DNA of 64,000 nt from Bacteroidales bacterium. GTDB lineage: Bacteria; Bacteroidota; Bacteroidia; Bacteroidales; JAADJA01. The DNA is taken from positions 18,019 to 82,018 of the forward strand of contig JAIOZL010000020.1 in assembly GCA_021740645.1 (NCBI GenBank). The letters run 5' to 3'. The notes under the pieces were generated by a model, which was not told the DNA's origin, did no database searches, and saw only the letters and a list, made by a program, of their open reading frames with translations. Shown here one piece after another: positions 19,321-28,389 of this stretch (positions are counted from its first letter, which is position 1; each line of letters starts with the position of its first letter). Made by a program: the position numbers and the translations under genes.

Positions 19321-19351
19321 TTTGTTTTTGTAAAAATTAATCCTACTTTTG
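19321..19351 (+). promoter_or_regulatory. promoter of rpmE2
   Basis: TTTG at 19321-19324, a 19-bp spacer, and TACTTTTG at 19344-19351, followed by CA. This is a full match to the Bacteroidota TTTG-N19-21-TAnnTTTG promoter. Predicted transcription starts about 20 bp before the L31 start codon at 19381. Confidence 0.85.
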
Positions 19352-19380
19352 CACTCCCAAAAAATAAAGGTAAATACAGA

Positions 19381-19650
19381 ATGAAAAAAGATATTCATCC
19401 AAAAGATTATAGGTTCGTAGTTTTTAAAGACATGTCGAACGACTATGCATTTTTAACTCGCTCAACAGTTAAAACCAAAGAAACAATAGAATGGGAAGAC
19501 GGAAAAGAATACCCACTGATTAAACTCGAAATTTCTCATACTTCTCACCCCTTCTTTACCGGTAAGATGAAATTTGTGGATACTGCAGGGCGTGTGGATA
19601 AATTTAAAAGTCGTTATCAAAAACACTTTGACAAGCAGAACCAAAAGTAA
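19381..19650 (+). CDS. rpmE2: 50S ribosomal protein L31 type B
   Basis: An 89-residue ribosomal protein with the L31 type B pattern: [18 protein letters not shown], then [20 protein letters not shown]. It lacks the four zinc-binding Cys residues of type A L31, so it is the zinc-independent form. It sits on the large subunit at the central protuberance and bridges to the small subunit. It has its own promoter and terminator, so it is expressed as a single-gene unit. Confidence 0.97.
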   Translation: MKKDIHPKDYRFVVFKDMSNDYAFLTRSTVKTKETIEWEDGKEYPLIKLEISHTSHPFFTGKMKFVDTAGRVDKFKSRYQKHFDKQNQK

Positions 19651-19674
19651 TGACCTATTTGAAAAATATTCTGA

Positions 19675-19706
19675 AGCCCTTATTCTTATAGTAAGGGCTT
19701 TTTTTA
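19675..19706 (+). terminator. rho-independent terminator of rpmE2
   Basis: AGCCCTTA (19675-19682) pairs with TAAGGGCT (19692-19699) around a nine-base loop, followed by a run of seven or more T. It lies 25 bp after the L31 stop codon. Confidence 0.9.
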
Positions 19707-19784
19707 TATTTTTATGACAATTAAAATATAAATCTGAATATTTACTGTGTTTTTAATTATCTTACACCTATACAAAACTAAACA

Positions 19785-20972
19785 ATGAATTACATTCTTT
19801 TCGACGACCATAGCAGAAACAATTTATTACCTCTGACCTATATGAGGCCGATTGCTGAAATACGGGTAGGTATTTTAACAATCAGAGAAAAATGGGAACT
19901 TCTGCTGGGAACTAAAACCTCTACACTTACAGAAAATTATCTCAGCGTAAAATATCCAATAGTAAAAGAAGAAAATAATATTCTCATTAACGGTTCGGTT
20001 TGTCCTACAAAAGAACTTGTGGCAGAAATAACAAGGTTAAAACAAAATCAAACGCTAGTTAATGGAGAGTTGATTATTGCCCTGAATATTAATTCAGACG
20101 ACCTGGATGACGCATCAGATATTGACATTAGTGGAATTGACGAGATAGAGGCTAAAGGAGGATATAATACAATTAATGACCCCTGGAATATTTTTCAATT
20201 GAATGGCGAAGAATTGGTAAAAGATTTTGCCTTAATAACCAAAGGCAGAAAAAGTCAGGTAATTAGTAAAACCAACCGGATGGTAGCTCCTGAAAATATT
20301 TTTATTGAAGAGGGTGCCAGTGTGGAGTTTGCCATCATTAATGCCAGTGAAGGTCCGGTGTACATTGGTAAAAATGCAGTGATCATGGAAAATGCAGTGA
20401 TCCGTGGGCCATTTGCACTTTGTGAAGGATCGGTAATTAAAATGGCAGCGAAAATTTATGGGCCTACTACCATTGGGCCTTTTTCTAAAGTAGGAGGGGA
20501 GATTAATAATTCTGTGATTTTTGGCTACTCCAATAAAGCACACGATGGCTTCCTGGGTAACTCTGTAATTGCGGAATGGTGTAATCTGGGAGCTGATACT
20601 AATAATTCCAATCTTAAGAACTCTTATGATGAGGTAAAACTCTGGAGCTATACACAGCAATCTTTTGTTGGAACCGGACTGCAGTTTTGTGGGTTAATTA
20701 TGGCAGACCATAGCAAATCAGGGATTAATACCATGTTTAATACAGGTACCGTGGTGGGTGTTAATGCTAATGTATTTGGTTCAGGGTATCAACGGAATTT
20801 TATTCCATCCTTTTCATGGGGTGGAACTTCTGGTTTTAAAGTTTTTGATATTAAGAAAGCCTTAAAAGTAGCACAGGCGGTATATGCCAGAAGGGCTTGT
20901 AATTTTAATGAAAAAGAACAAGATATTCTTATTGAAATTTTTGATCAAACTGCCACCAACAGGCTTTTATAA
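19785..20972 (+). CDS. GlmU-like sugar nucleotidyltransferase/acyltransferase (Bacteroidota type)
   Basis: A 395-residue protein. The N-terminal part starts MNYILFDDHSRNNLLPLTYMRP, of which the LLPLTYMRP stretch marks the Bacteroidota alternative GlmU family. The C-terminal part (about 175-350) is a left-handed beta-helix of hexapeptide repeats (AVIMENAVIRGPF, GPTTIGPFSKVGGEI, GTGLQFCGLIMAD). The family is predicted to make UDP-GlcNAc by acetylation and uridylylation. The classical GlmU pyrophosphorylase signature LAAGxGTRMxS is absent, as in relatives. It lies between L31 and lon on the same strand. Confidence 0.88.
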   Translation: MNYILFDDHSRNNLLPLTYMRPIAEIRVGILTIREKWELLLGTKTSTLTENYLSVKYPIVKEENNILINGSVCPTKELVAEITRLKQNQTLVNGELIIALNINSDDLDDASDIDISGIDEIEAKGGYNTINDPWNIFQLNGEELVKDFALITKGRKSQVISKTNRMVAPENIFIEEGASVEFAIINASEGPVYIGKNAVIMENAVIRGPFALCEGSVIKMAAKIYGPTTIGPFSKVGGEINNSVIFGYSNKAHDGFLGNSVIAEWCNLGADTNNSNLKNSYDEVKLWSYTQQSFVGTGLQFCGLIMADHSKSGINTMFNTGTVVGVNANVFGSGYQRNFIPSFSWGGTSGFKVFDIKKALKVAQAVYARRACNFNEKEQDILIEIFDQTATNRLL

Positions 20973-21067
20973 TTGCTGGCATACAATTTGACATTACTCC
21001 CGTTATTATTTTAATCAGGCAGAATGAAACTCAAAGGGGTTACAAATAGTACACAAGCTAAAAAACA

Positions 21068-23563
21068 ATGTACGCTTTTCAGACTTCCGCTGCCAAATTG
21101 ACGGAGAAATATATGAATTTTAAAGACAGAAACATTTATACCATTTCGGAACTATTAGACGGCGATACGGAGTTTATCCCTTTGCTATCCTCTGAAGATG
21201 AAGAACTGATTAATGCTGAAAAAATTCCTGAGACCCTGCCTATACTTCCTTTACGCAATACGGTGTTATTTCCCGGGGTAGTTATACCTATTACAGTAGG
21301 CCGTGATAAATCCATTAAATTAATTAAAGAAGCATATAAGGAAAAGAAGTTAATTGGAGTAGTCGCACAAAAAGATGCAGAAGTTGAAGAGCCGGGTGTA
21401 GATGATTTAAACCGTATTGGTACTGTGGCCAATATTATTAAAATTTTACAGATGCCAGATGGAAACACCACAGTGATTATTCAGGGGAAAAAGCGTTTCC
21501 AGTTAATTGACCTTGTTCAGGTGGATCCATACTTTATTGCTAAAGTGGTGCAGTATGAATCACTCGAAAATGTTAAAAAGAACAAAGAATTTAATGCCCT
21601 GATTTCTTCCTTGAAGGACCTCTCGATTCAAATCATCAAACAATCACCCAATATCCCATCCGACGCAGCTTTTGCTATTAAAAACATTGAAAGCCCTGTG
21701 TTCCTTGTGAATTTTGTATCCTCCAACCTCAATATCGATATAAAGGATAAACAAAAATTGCTTGAAATCTCCGATTTCTCTAAGCGGGCAAATCAGGTTC
21801 TATCGTCACTTACCAGGGAGCTGCAGATGCTTGAACTGAAAAATCAGATACAGGATAAAGTTAAAGTTGACCTGGATAAACAGCAACGCGATTTCTTTTT
21901 ACACCAGCAATTAAAAACCATACAGGAAGAGCTTGGAGATGCTCCGGGGACGCAGGATATCAATGAGCTAAAGTTTAAAGCTTCGGAAAAAAAATGGTCG
22001 AAAAATGTAGAAGAGATTTTTGAGAAAGAATTATCCAAACTTCAGCGGATGAACAGCCAGTCTCCTGACTTTTCGGTTCAACTGAATTACCTGGAGTTTT
22101 TTGTGGAGCTTCCATGGAATGAATACACTCCTGATAATTTTGATCTGAAAAGAGCGGAAGATGTTCTTAATGAGGACCACTACGGTTTGGAGAAAGTTAA
22201 AGAACGAATCATAGAGCATCTTGCAGTAATTAAACTAAAAAATGATCTGAAGGCGCCCATTTTGTGCCTTGTTGGCCCTCCGGGTGTAGGTAAAACATCC
22301 CTTGGGAAATCCGTTGCCCGTGCATTGGATCGGAAATATATCCGTATGTCGCTGGGTGGTGTGAGGGACGAGTCTGAATTACGTGGCCACCGTAAAACCT
22401 ATATTGGTGCCATGCCAGGTAGGATCATGCAAAATTTGAAAAAAGCAAAGACCTCAAACCCGGTATTTGTTTTGGATGAAGTGGACAAAGTTTTGGGAGC
22501 CAACATAAGTGGAGACCCCCAGGCAGCCTTGCTTGAAATTCTTGATCCGGAACAAAACAATGCATTTCATGATAATTATTTGGAGGTTGAATATGATCTT
22601 TCCAAAGTGATGTTCATTGCAACAGCAAATACACTAAGTACTATTCATCCGGCCCTAGTTGACAGAATGGAAGTAATTGATATCAGTGGTTATTTGCTTG
22701 AAGAAAAAATTGAAATCGCAAAAAGGCATTTAATCCCTAAACAATTGAATGAGCATGGGGTTAAAAAGAGCCAGTTAAATTTCAATAAGAAGATCATTGA
22801 AAAGATCATCGAAAATTATACGCGAGAAGCTGGTGTACGTAAGTTAGAAAAAAACATCGCTTCGATAATCAGAAAGAAGGTAAAATATATTGTCGACAAA
22901 ATTGAATATAACATCCGCCTGGAAGAAGAGGATCTGTTGACTGCATTGGGGCCGCCACGGTTCCAAAAAGAAAAAGGACTTTCGAATGAGGTTGCCGGAG
23001 TGGTAACCGGCCTCGCATGGACTGCCGTAGGAGGAGAGATATTATTTGTTGAAGTAAGTCTTAGCAAAGGTAAAGGTCAGCTAACCCTTACCGGCAACCT
23101 GGGTGATGTTATGAAAGAATCAGCTTCCATCGCCCTCGAATATTTAAAATCGCATGCGCCATTCCTTTCGTTGGATCCTGAGATCTTTAAAAACTGGAAT
23201 GTCCATATCCATGTTCCGGAAGGAGCTACACCTAAAGATGGCCCATCTGCCGGGATTACTATGTTTACTGCACTGGCATCGGCATTTACCCAACGCAAGG
23301 TCCGCTCGAAAATAGCTATGACCGGTGAAATAACCTTAAGGGGAAAAGTACTGCCTGTTGGTGGGGTCAAAGAAAAGATACTTGCTGCGAAAAGGGCCAG
23401 GATCACAGATATCATATTATCTGTAGAGAATAAAAAGGATATAGAGGATATCAAGGAAAATTATCGTTCGGGGCTTAAATTTCATTATGTTGATCAAATG
23501 ATTGAAGTGGTGGATTATGCTTTGTTAAAGGAAAAGGTTAAAAACCCATTACTTGTCAACTAG
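21068..23563 (+). CDS. lon: ATP-dependent protease Lon
   Basis: An 831-residue LonA. The N-terminal substrate domain (LPILPLRNTVLFPGVVIPI) is followed by the AAA+ module with Walker A GPPGVGKTS and Walker B PVFVLDEVDK, then the C-terminal Ser-Lys protease. The catalytic dyad is Ser727 in DGPSAGITM and Lys770 in GGVKEKIL. It degrades misfolded and regulatory proteins in the cytoplasm. An in-frame ATG at 21113 has a good ribosome binding site (GGAG at 21103-21106) and may be the true start, removing 15 residues; I give the longer form. Confidence 0.97.
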   Translation: MYAFQTSAAKLTEKYMNFKDRNIYTISELLDGDTEFIPLLSSEDEELINAEKIPETLPILPLRNTVLFPGVVIPITVGRDKSIKLIKEAYKEKKLIGVVAQKDAEVEEPGVDDLNRIGTVANIIKILQMPDGNTTVIIQGKKRFQLIDLVQVDPYFIAKVVQYESLENVKKNKEFNALISSLKDLSIQIIKQSPNIPSDAAFAIKNIESPVFLVNFVSSNLNIDIKDKQKLLEISDFSKRANQVLSSLTRELQMLELKNQIQDKVKVDLDKQQRDFFLHQQLKTIQEELGDAPGTQDINELKFKASEKKWSKNVEEIFEKELSKLQRMNSQSPDFSVQLNYLEFFVELPWNEYTPDNFDLKRAEDVLNEDHYGLEKVKERIIEHLAVIKLKNDLKAPILCLVGPPGVGKTSLGKSVARALDRKYIRMSLGGVRDESELRGHRKTYIGAMPGRIMQNLKKAKTSNPVFVLDEVDKVLGANISGDPQAALLEILDPEQNNAFHDNYLEVEYDLSKVMFIATANTLSTIHPALVDRMEVIDISGYLLEEKIEIAKRHLIPKQLNEHGVKKSQLNFNKKIIEKIIENYTREAGVRKLEKNIASIIRKKVKYIVDKIEYNIRLEEEDLLTALGPPRFQKEKGLSNEVAGVVTGLAWTAVGGEILFVEVSLSKGKGQLTLTGNLGDVMKESASIALEYLKSHAPFLSLDPEIFKNWNVHIHVPEGATPKDGPSAGITMFTALASAFTQRKVRSKIAMTGEITLRGKVLPVGGVKEKILAAKRARITDIILSVENKKDIEDIKENYRSGLKFHYVDQMIEVVDYALLKEKVKNPLLVN

Positions 23564-23581
23564 GGTTCTTTTAATTCCTGA

Positions 23582-25390
23582 TTATTGAATTATTATTTTT
23601 CGGAATACTATTTCATTTCCGGATTCTATCCTGATAAGATAAATCCCCTTTTTATAATCCCTTACAGGAAAATCAAATTGAAGCTTGTTTAGCTCACTAA
23701 ATTCAGCAATAGATTTACCTGCCATATTTGATAAAGATATTTTTCGAATGTTTTGTTGAGATTGAATGGACAAAATATTCTTTACCGGATTAGGATAAAT
23801 GTTGATAAGCTCGATTTCCAACCTATTAAGGTTGTCTAAAAGCATATAGACAGTATCGGACGATGTGGACTCACCTTCGTCGTAAAGTGCAGTTACGTAA
23901 TATCCATAAACCCCAGCCAATGGTGCTTCATGCAAATAATTAGTATCATATGTGAAATCAAGAAGGTCGTAAGGATTTTCGTTATAGGATTGGTATATAT
24001 TATAACCCTGTAAACTTTTCTGGTCAGAAAAATTAAATTTGTTATCAGCGTTGATGACATCTCCGGTGGGATATTTTGAAACAGAGGAAAGAACTATTTC
24101 ATTAACAAGTCCCTTGTCTGAAATATCTGACAATATCCCTCTGATATTCCAGTTATAATCAAGTCCCCATTCCAGGGACAATGATGACCAGTTAATTCCA
24201 TCAAATGAAATTAAATCACCTTTGTAGGGTGCAGCCGGGCCATCATCACAAGCTGCAGGATATGAGGGCCCGGAGCAGACATTCCCTATCCACAATTCTT
24301 GTGAGGCATCAATTAATATAGGATTATCCAGTTCTATATCATTCCATGATTCCGCTTCAAATTCCAATATGTCTTGTTCTAGAAGTAAAGTTGCAGCAGT
24401 CTCCCCCATCCAAACTCTTAAGCTATAAGAGCAGTTGTTTGTTTGGGCAAAAAATCTTATTTTGGTTAAATACATCCCATCTAAATTCTGCAAGTCGGTG
24501 GTATCAAATCTTGCGGCGGCATATAATGTTCCGGGGCCAATTCCATTTCCATAATTTCCAACATCCCAGTGTATCAATTCTTCTGCGTAAGGAGAATTCC
24601 AGTTTAGGACATTATCTGGATAAAAATATTCAATTGTAAGGCTTTCGGGGGGAAGTAGTTCCATAGGTTCTAGTTGTTCAATTTGGTAATCATCAATAAA
24701 GTACTTTCCAGTCCCCTGACCAAGGTTATCCCAGGCATAAAAATTTGACCCGGCCAATTGGTTTATGCCACTGAATCCTCCGCCAAGGCTCCATTTCCAT
24801 TCGTCAATCAGGATGTTATTGTGAAAATACTGTGCATGATCATTATCAAGGTCAACAATAATAATATTGGAAAACCAACGATTAGGCTCATAATTGAAAA
24901 ATGTGGTACCAACCATGCCCAAAAAGGCATTGCCATTGTCTTCAAAAAATACTTGCATCCCAAAATTGCTATTTGGTGAGTAAAACTTCTGAAGTGTATT
25001 AAAATATCCATAATTGCCTTCGGGTACATACATGTTAAAGCTGATTTTGTACCTTGCTTCAGTATAGTTGTCAATTGGTTTTACAATGTCGTTTGAATCT
25101 GTAATTATTACTGAATTTGTTCCACTCCAAGCCAAAGAGTCAATAATGTAAGCATCCTGGTAAGTACAGGGTAAAGTATCCCATGTAGTCCAATCATTAG
25201 GGTTTTGGCATATAAGCTGAGCGTTTGCAGAGTATGTTTCAAAATCATCAGAAAAAATGATTGATTTTTGAAGTTTTATGTTGGATTTTTTTGCCGTTAT
25301 TTTTGTCTTTTGTTGTAGCTCAAATCCCTGAGAGAAAATCGGGTTAACAGCCAGGGCAATAAATGATAGCGCAATTATAATTTTATTCAT
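23582..25390 (-). CDS. T9SS-secreted multidomain surface protein
   Basis: A 602-residue protein with a signal peptide (MNKIIIALSFIALAVNPIFS, then QGF). Residues about 40-240 form a beta-sandwich with a lectin/jelly-roll look (FSDDFETYSANAQLICQNP, a choice-of-anchor-like opening). The middle (250-420) is a second beta domain. Residues about 425-510 look like a fibronectin III module (LQGYNIYQSYNENPYD and GVYGYYVTALYDEGES). The last 75 residues are a T9SS type A sorting domain (INIYPNPVKNILSI, GIYLIRIES, FRKIIIQ). A role in adhesion or peptide/carbohydrate binding is likely; no catalytic motif was seen. Confidence 0.85.
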   Translation of the reverse strand: MNKIIIALSFIALAVNPIFSQGFELQQKTKITAKKSNIKLQKSIIFSDDFETYSANAQLICQNPNDWTTWDTLPCTYQDAYIIDSLAWSGTNSVIITDSNDIVKPIDNYTEARYKISFNMYVPEGNYGYFNTLQKFYSPNSNFGMQVFFEDNGNAFLGMVGTTFFNYEPNRWFSNIIIVDLDNDHAQYFHNNILIDEWKWSLGGGFSGINQLAGSNFYAWDNLGQGTGKYFIDDYQIEQLEPMELLPPESLTIEYFYPDNVLNWNSPYAEELIHWDVGNYGNGIGPGTLYAAARFDTTDLQNLDGMYLTKIRFFAQTNNCSYSLRVWMGETAATLLLEQDILEFEAESWNDIELDNPILIDASQELWIGNVCSGPSYPAACDDGPAAPYKGDLISFDGINWSSLSLEWGLDYNWNIRGILSDISDKGLVNEIVLSSVSKYPTGDVINADNKFNFSDQKSLQGYNIYQSYNENPYDLLDFTYDTNYLHEAPLAGVYGYYVTALYDEGESTSSDTVYMLLDNLNRLEIELINIYPNPVKNILSIQSQQNIRKISLSNMAGKSIAEFSELNKLQFDFPVRDYKKGIYLIRIESGNEIVFRKIIIQ

Positions 25391-25514
25391 AGCCGCAATT
25401 TTAATAATAGGTTTTGATCCTTAAAGATAAGAAATATAATTTGAAAGTCAGTAGGAATGATACAGGTGTTAAATTGAAACAATATTTTTTTGGGATAGAT
25501 ATTTATTAAAAGTA

Positions 25515-25924
25515 GTATTAACAGCCTCATAAGCGGGATTCTGTTTAATCTGTCATTTATCTGGCCCTGAAGTCACCTTCAGGATCTAGCGGCCAACCCC
25601 CCGGGATCGGGCGGGCAGCCCTTATCACGCCATGGGCGTGATCCCCGGTATACATGGCCTTTCAACCCGTAAGGTTTACCCGATGGATATGTCGCCATAC
25701 CCACCCGTGAGCTCTTACCTCACATTTTCACCCTCACCCGCCGAAGCTTCAGCGAAGGCGGGCATTACCCTCCTCCCTTCAACCCCAACGTCGGCAGTTA
25801 TTTTCTGTGGCACTTGCTGTCTCCCGCCGGCGGCGGGATCCTTCCCGTTAGGAAGTACGGTGCCCTGTGTTGTCCCGACTTTCCTTCACGCTGTTGGCGT
25901 GACGACAGACCGGGCTGTTAATAC
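25515..25924 (-). ncRNA. rnpB: RNase P RNA, bacterial type A
   Basis: Read on the minus strand, the sequence has the conserved 5' block GAAGGAAAGTC, the central AGAGCTCACGGGTGG, and the 3' block ACAGAATCCCGCTTA, all diagnostic of bacterial RNase P RNA. A perfect 12-bp P1 helix (25515-25524 region with 25913-25924) closes the molecule and defines its ends. Length is about 410 nt. It is more GC-rich than its surroundings. It matures tRNA 5' ends with RnpA. Reading frames called inside it are spurious. Its promoter overlaps that of the divergent amidohydrolase gene. Confidence 0.96.
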
Positions 25925-25926
25925 TG

Positions 25927-25959
25927 TTTGCAAAATTAGTTATTTTATAGCTACTTTTG
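25927..25959. promoter_or_regulatory. overlapping divergent promoters for rnpB and the amidohydrolase gene
   Basis: On the plus strand TTTG (25927-25930), a 21-bp spacer and TACTTTTG (25952-25959) form a complete Bacteroidota promoter. On the minus strand TAATTTTG (25931-25938 in plus coordinates) is an exact -7 box placed 7 bp before the rnpB P1 helix. The two overlap physically, so the polymerases should compete. A possible TTG start codon of the downstream gene lies inside the plus-strand -7 box and cannot be used from this promoter. Confidence 0.75.
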
Positions 25960-26016
25960 CATAGTGCCCGTTACTATGGCAATTTGTCGATCCTGGTTTT
26001 AATAAATCTGTTTATT

Positions 26017-27669
26017 ATGAAGTTTGTGATGCTAAGAAATTTGGTTCTTTTTTTAATGATAATTGTATTAACAAATTGTATGGCGAAAAAAAAAGCTGAT
26101 CTGATCGTTTATAATGCCGTGGTTTACACGGTAGATGATTCATTTTCTGTCAAAGAGGCCTTTGCTGTGAAAGATGGGAAATTTCTGGCAATTGGTACCA
26201 CAGAAGCAATTTTGAATGCTTATTCAAGCGAACAAACTATCGACGCCAAAGGCAAACCCATTTATCCCGGGTTTAACGACGCGCACTGCCATTTTTACGG
26301 ATATGGCACCAACAAAATTCAACGTGCTGATCTTACAGGAACGACCTCTTTTGAGGAAGTGGTGGAGAGGCTGGTCGAACACCATAAAGCTTTCCCATCA
26401 AAATGGATTGAAGGGAGAGGTTGGGATCAGAATGATTGGTCAATTAAAGAATTTCCAGATAAAAAATTATTGGATGAGCAGTTTCCCAATAACCCGGTTT
26501 TTTTAATACGGATTGATGGCCACGCCGCTGTGGTCAACTCGGAAGCACTCAAACTTGCAGGTATTGATGGAAATACAAGCATTATGGGTGGTGAAATAAT
26601 TCTGCAAAATGGTGAACCAACCGGAATGCTTATTGATAATGCCATGGAGCTAATTTATAAAGTTATTCCTCCATTAACCAAAGATCAGAATATACAAGCA
26701 TTTAAAATTGCCCAGGAAGACTGTTTTGCAGTTGGTTTAACCTCGGTGTCTGATGCAGGGCTTGAAAAAGAGATAGTAGAATTGATCATTGAAATGCAAA
26801 AGGATGAGACCCTGGCAATGAGGATCAATGCCATGCTCTCCCCTTCCGATGAAAACATCAAACATTTTGTCATGAATGGGCCAATGGTAACGGATCATTT
26901 GAGTATCCGCTCTATTAAGTTATATGCTGATGGCGCGCTGGGTTCCCGGGGAGCACGTATGATCGAAGAGTATAGTGATGATCATGGTAATCAGGGTATG
27001 TTCATTTTCCCTGATGCTTTTTATATGGAGAAATGTCAAATCGCAAAGGAGAATAATTATCAGGTGAATACACATGCAATCGGAGATGGGGGAGTTCGTT
27101 TTGTTTTAGACACCTATGCCCGGTTTTTAGAAAAAAATAATGATCTCCGCTGGCGTATAGAGCACGCCCAGGTTGTCCACCCGGAGGATTTTAAGCGTTT
27201 TGCAATGTTAAATGTTATTCCATCAGTTCAACCAACTCATGCCACCTCCGATATGTACTGGGCTGAAGATAGGCTTGGGCCAGAGCGGATAAAAAGCGCA
27301 TATGCATATAAACAACTCCTTGAACAAAACGGCTGGATACCTCTTGGTACTGACTTTCCAATTGAAAGCATCAATCCCCTTTATACTTTTTATGCTGCTG
27401 TTTCCCGTACAGATTTAAATGGATACCCGGATAACGGATTTCAAATTAATGATCAGCTTACTCGTGAAGAAGCCCTCAAAGGGATCACAATCTGGCCTGC
27501 AAGGGCTGCTTTTGAAGAAAATAAAAAAGGAAGTATAGAAAAAGGTAAGTTTGCTGACTTTGTGATTTTGGATGGTGATATAATGACTGAGGATTTATTT
27601 CAGACAACGAAAACCAAAGTTGCCTCCACCTACCTGTCTGGGAGTGAGGTTTTCCACCTCACATACTAA
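26017..27669 (+). CDS. amidohydrolase-superfamily lipoprotein (YtcJ-like, amidohydrolase 3)
   Basis: A 550-residue protein from the ATG at 26017. The N-terminus is a lipoprotein signal with the lipobox LTNC, so it is probably anchored in the envelope. The metal-dependent hydrolase core follows: NDAHCHFYG (HxH), NTHAIGDGG, WRIEHAQVVHP, and a C-terminal GTDFPIESINPLYTF with the conserved Asp. YtcJ-like members hydrolyse N-formyl or amide/imine bonds, and the substrate here is unknown. The longer reading frame from TTG 25957 is rejected because that codon lies in the -7 box. Confidence 0.92.
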   Translation: MKFVMLRNLVLFLMIIVLTNCMAKKKADLIVYNAVVYTVDDSFSVKEAFAVKDGKFLAIGTTEAILNAYSSEQTIDAKGKPIYPGFNDAHCHFYGYGTNKIQRADLTGTTSFEEVVERLVEHHKAFPSKWIEGRGWDQNDWSIKEFPDKKLLDEQFPNNPVFLIRIDGHAAVVNSEALKLAGIDGNTSIMGGEIILQNGEPTGMLIDNAMELIYKVIPPLTKDQNIQAFKIAQEDCFAVGLTSVSDAGLEKEIVELIIEMQKDETLAMRINAMLSPSDENIKHFVMNGPMVTDHLSIRSIKLYADGALGSRGARMIEEYSDDHGNQGMFIFPDAFYMEKCQIAKENNYQVNTHAIGDGGVRFVLDTYARFLEKNNDLRWRIEHAQVVHPEDFKRFAMLNVIPSVQPTHATSDMYWAEDRLGPERIKSAYAYKQLLEQNGWIPLGTDFPIESINPLYTFYAAVSRTDLNGYPDNGFQINDQLTREEALKGITIWPARAAFEENKKGSIEKGKFADFVILDGDIMTEDLFQTTKTKVASTYLSGSEVFHLTY

Positions 27670-27722
27670 CAATTGTTAATAACCCGTGTTCAAAACATGT
27701 GCATATTTGCATTTCGAAAAAC

Positions 27723-27754
27723 TTGACTTGGGCCTGCTCAATAGCTTACTTTTG
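27723..27754 (+). promoter_or_regulatory. promoter of the candidate structured RNA
   Basis: TTG at 27723-27725, a 21-bp spacer, then TACTTTTG at 27747-27754. This matches the Bacteroidota promoter at both elements (a second TTG at 27728-27730 gives a 16-bp spacer). No protein-coding gene follows; the next downstream element is the structured RNA ending at a strong terminator. Confidence 0.75.
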
Positions 27755-27760
27755 TTTCAC

Positions 27761-28284
27761 CAGGCAAGGGATAAAAGGTTAGCCTGGATCGTCAGGGATT
27801 AAGGAACAAAACATTGGAAACGACATTTTGGAAATTGATCCGGGAATATTGAAGAAAGGCATTAGCTTGTCATTCGAAAATAAACCTGCCTTAAAATCAA
27901 GTGGTTCAAACATCAGCGCTCGCAAGAACACTGATTTTGATTCAGGCATGCAGACGGAAATTCTTCGGAATGGAAAGAGGCAGGTCAGCTTGAGAAGGTC
28001 AGAGAATTCGTTCACTTTTCTGCTTGCAGATAACAGCAAATTCTAAACCGGAAAATAGTTTCTTCGGAAACATTTGAAGGGGAACATCCTGGTTGCGATA
28101 CCCGAATGAAATACCGGTAACGGTATTCCAGGAAAGTATCAGGTTTGGAAAGCAAGGTGCCGCAAGGCAAATTGACGGAAAAACAAGCCACAATAACCGT
28201 AACCTGGCGCTAACCAACCACCACGGTGATTGTATAGCGAACGGGAACCAAATCGTAAAGATTCGGTTCCCGTTTGGTTTTTTA
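27761..28284 (+). ncRNA. candidate structured non-coding RNA, about 520 nt, not recognised
   Basis: The stretch between promoter 27723-27754 and terminator 28240-28283 has no convincing protein but several hairpins with very stable tetraloops. These are ATTC-TTCG-GAAT (27960-27971), GTTTC-TTCG-GAAAC within a longer stem (28053-28075), AATACCG-GTAA-CGGTATT (28110-28127) and TGCC-GCAA-GGCA (28158-28169). The third lies inside an outer CCTGG/CCAGG helix (28088-28092 with 28128-28132). A possible closing GGATC/GATCC pairing sits near the 5' end. The pattern of two UUCG and two GNRA loops argues for a folded RNA. It does not resemble tmRNA, 6S, SRP or RNase P RNA. A 72-codon frame inside it has no protein-like composition. 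Confidence 0.65.
28240..28283 (+). terminator. strong rho-independent terminator
   Basis: AACGGGAACC (28240-28249) pairs with GGTTCCCGTT (28265-28274). An inner AATC/GATT extension closes a GTAAA loop, and six T follow at 28278-28283. The stem of about 14 bp is one of the strongest in the window. Confidence 0.92.
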
Positions 28285-28292
28285 GTGAGACT

Positions 28293-28364
28293 ATAATTCT
28301 ATAAGCCGCAGGCGCAATAGAATTATCAAGTCGAACTAATCCCGGCAGCCATGCTCGTTGGGAT
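28293..28364. other. two further hairpins downstream of the RNA terminator
   Basis: ATAATTCTAT (28293-28302) pairs perfectly with ATAGAATTAT (28317-28326) around a GC-rich loop that itself contains GCC-GCA-GGC. Next, ATCCC (28339-28343) pairs with GGGAT (28360-28364). They lie between the RNA terminator and the end of the minus-strand HD-domain gene, so they could terminate that gene, or be part of a longer read-through RNA. Confidence 0.55.
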
Positions 28365-28389
28365 ACAAGGTGATGCAAGGGAGGTTTGC

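Noticed and set aside
21068..23563. Frameshift or fusion in lon suggested by the unusual N-terminus
   Set aside because: All Lon domains are in order in one frame; only the exact start (21068 or 21113) is uncertain.
25632..25964. 110-codon reading frame overlapping 25.6-25.96 kb
   Set aside because: It lies antisense across RNase P RNA; its composition reflects the GC-rich RNA.
27828..28046. 72-codon reading frame on the plus strand inside the RNA candidate
   Set aside because: Composition is not protein-like, no conserved motif, and two UUCG hairpins fall inside or at its edge.
27761..28284. tmRNA or a split tmRNA
   Set aside because: No tRNA-like ends, no GTTCGA-type T arm in pairing context, and no tag reading frame with an Ala-Ala end.
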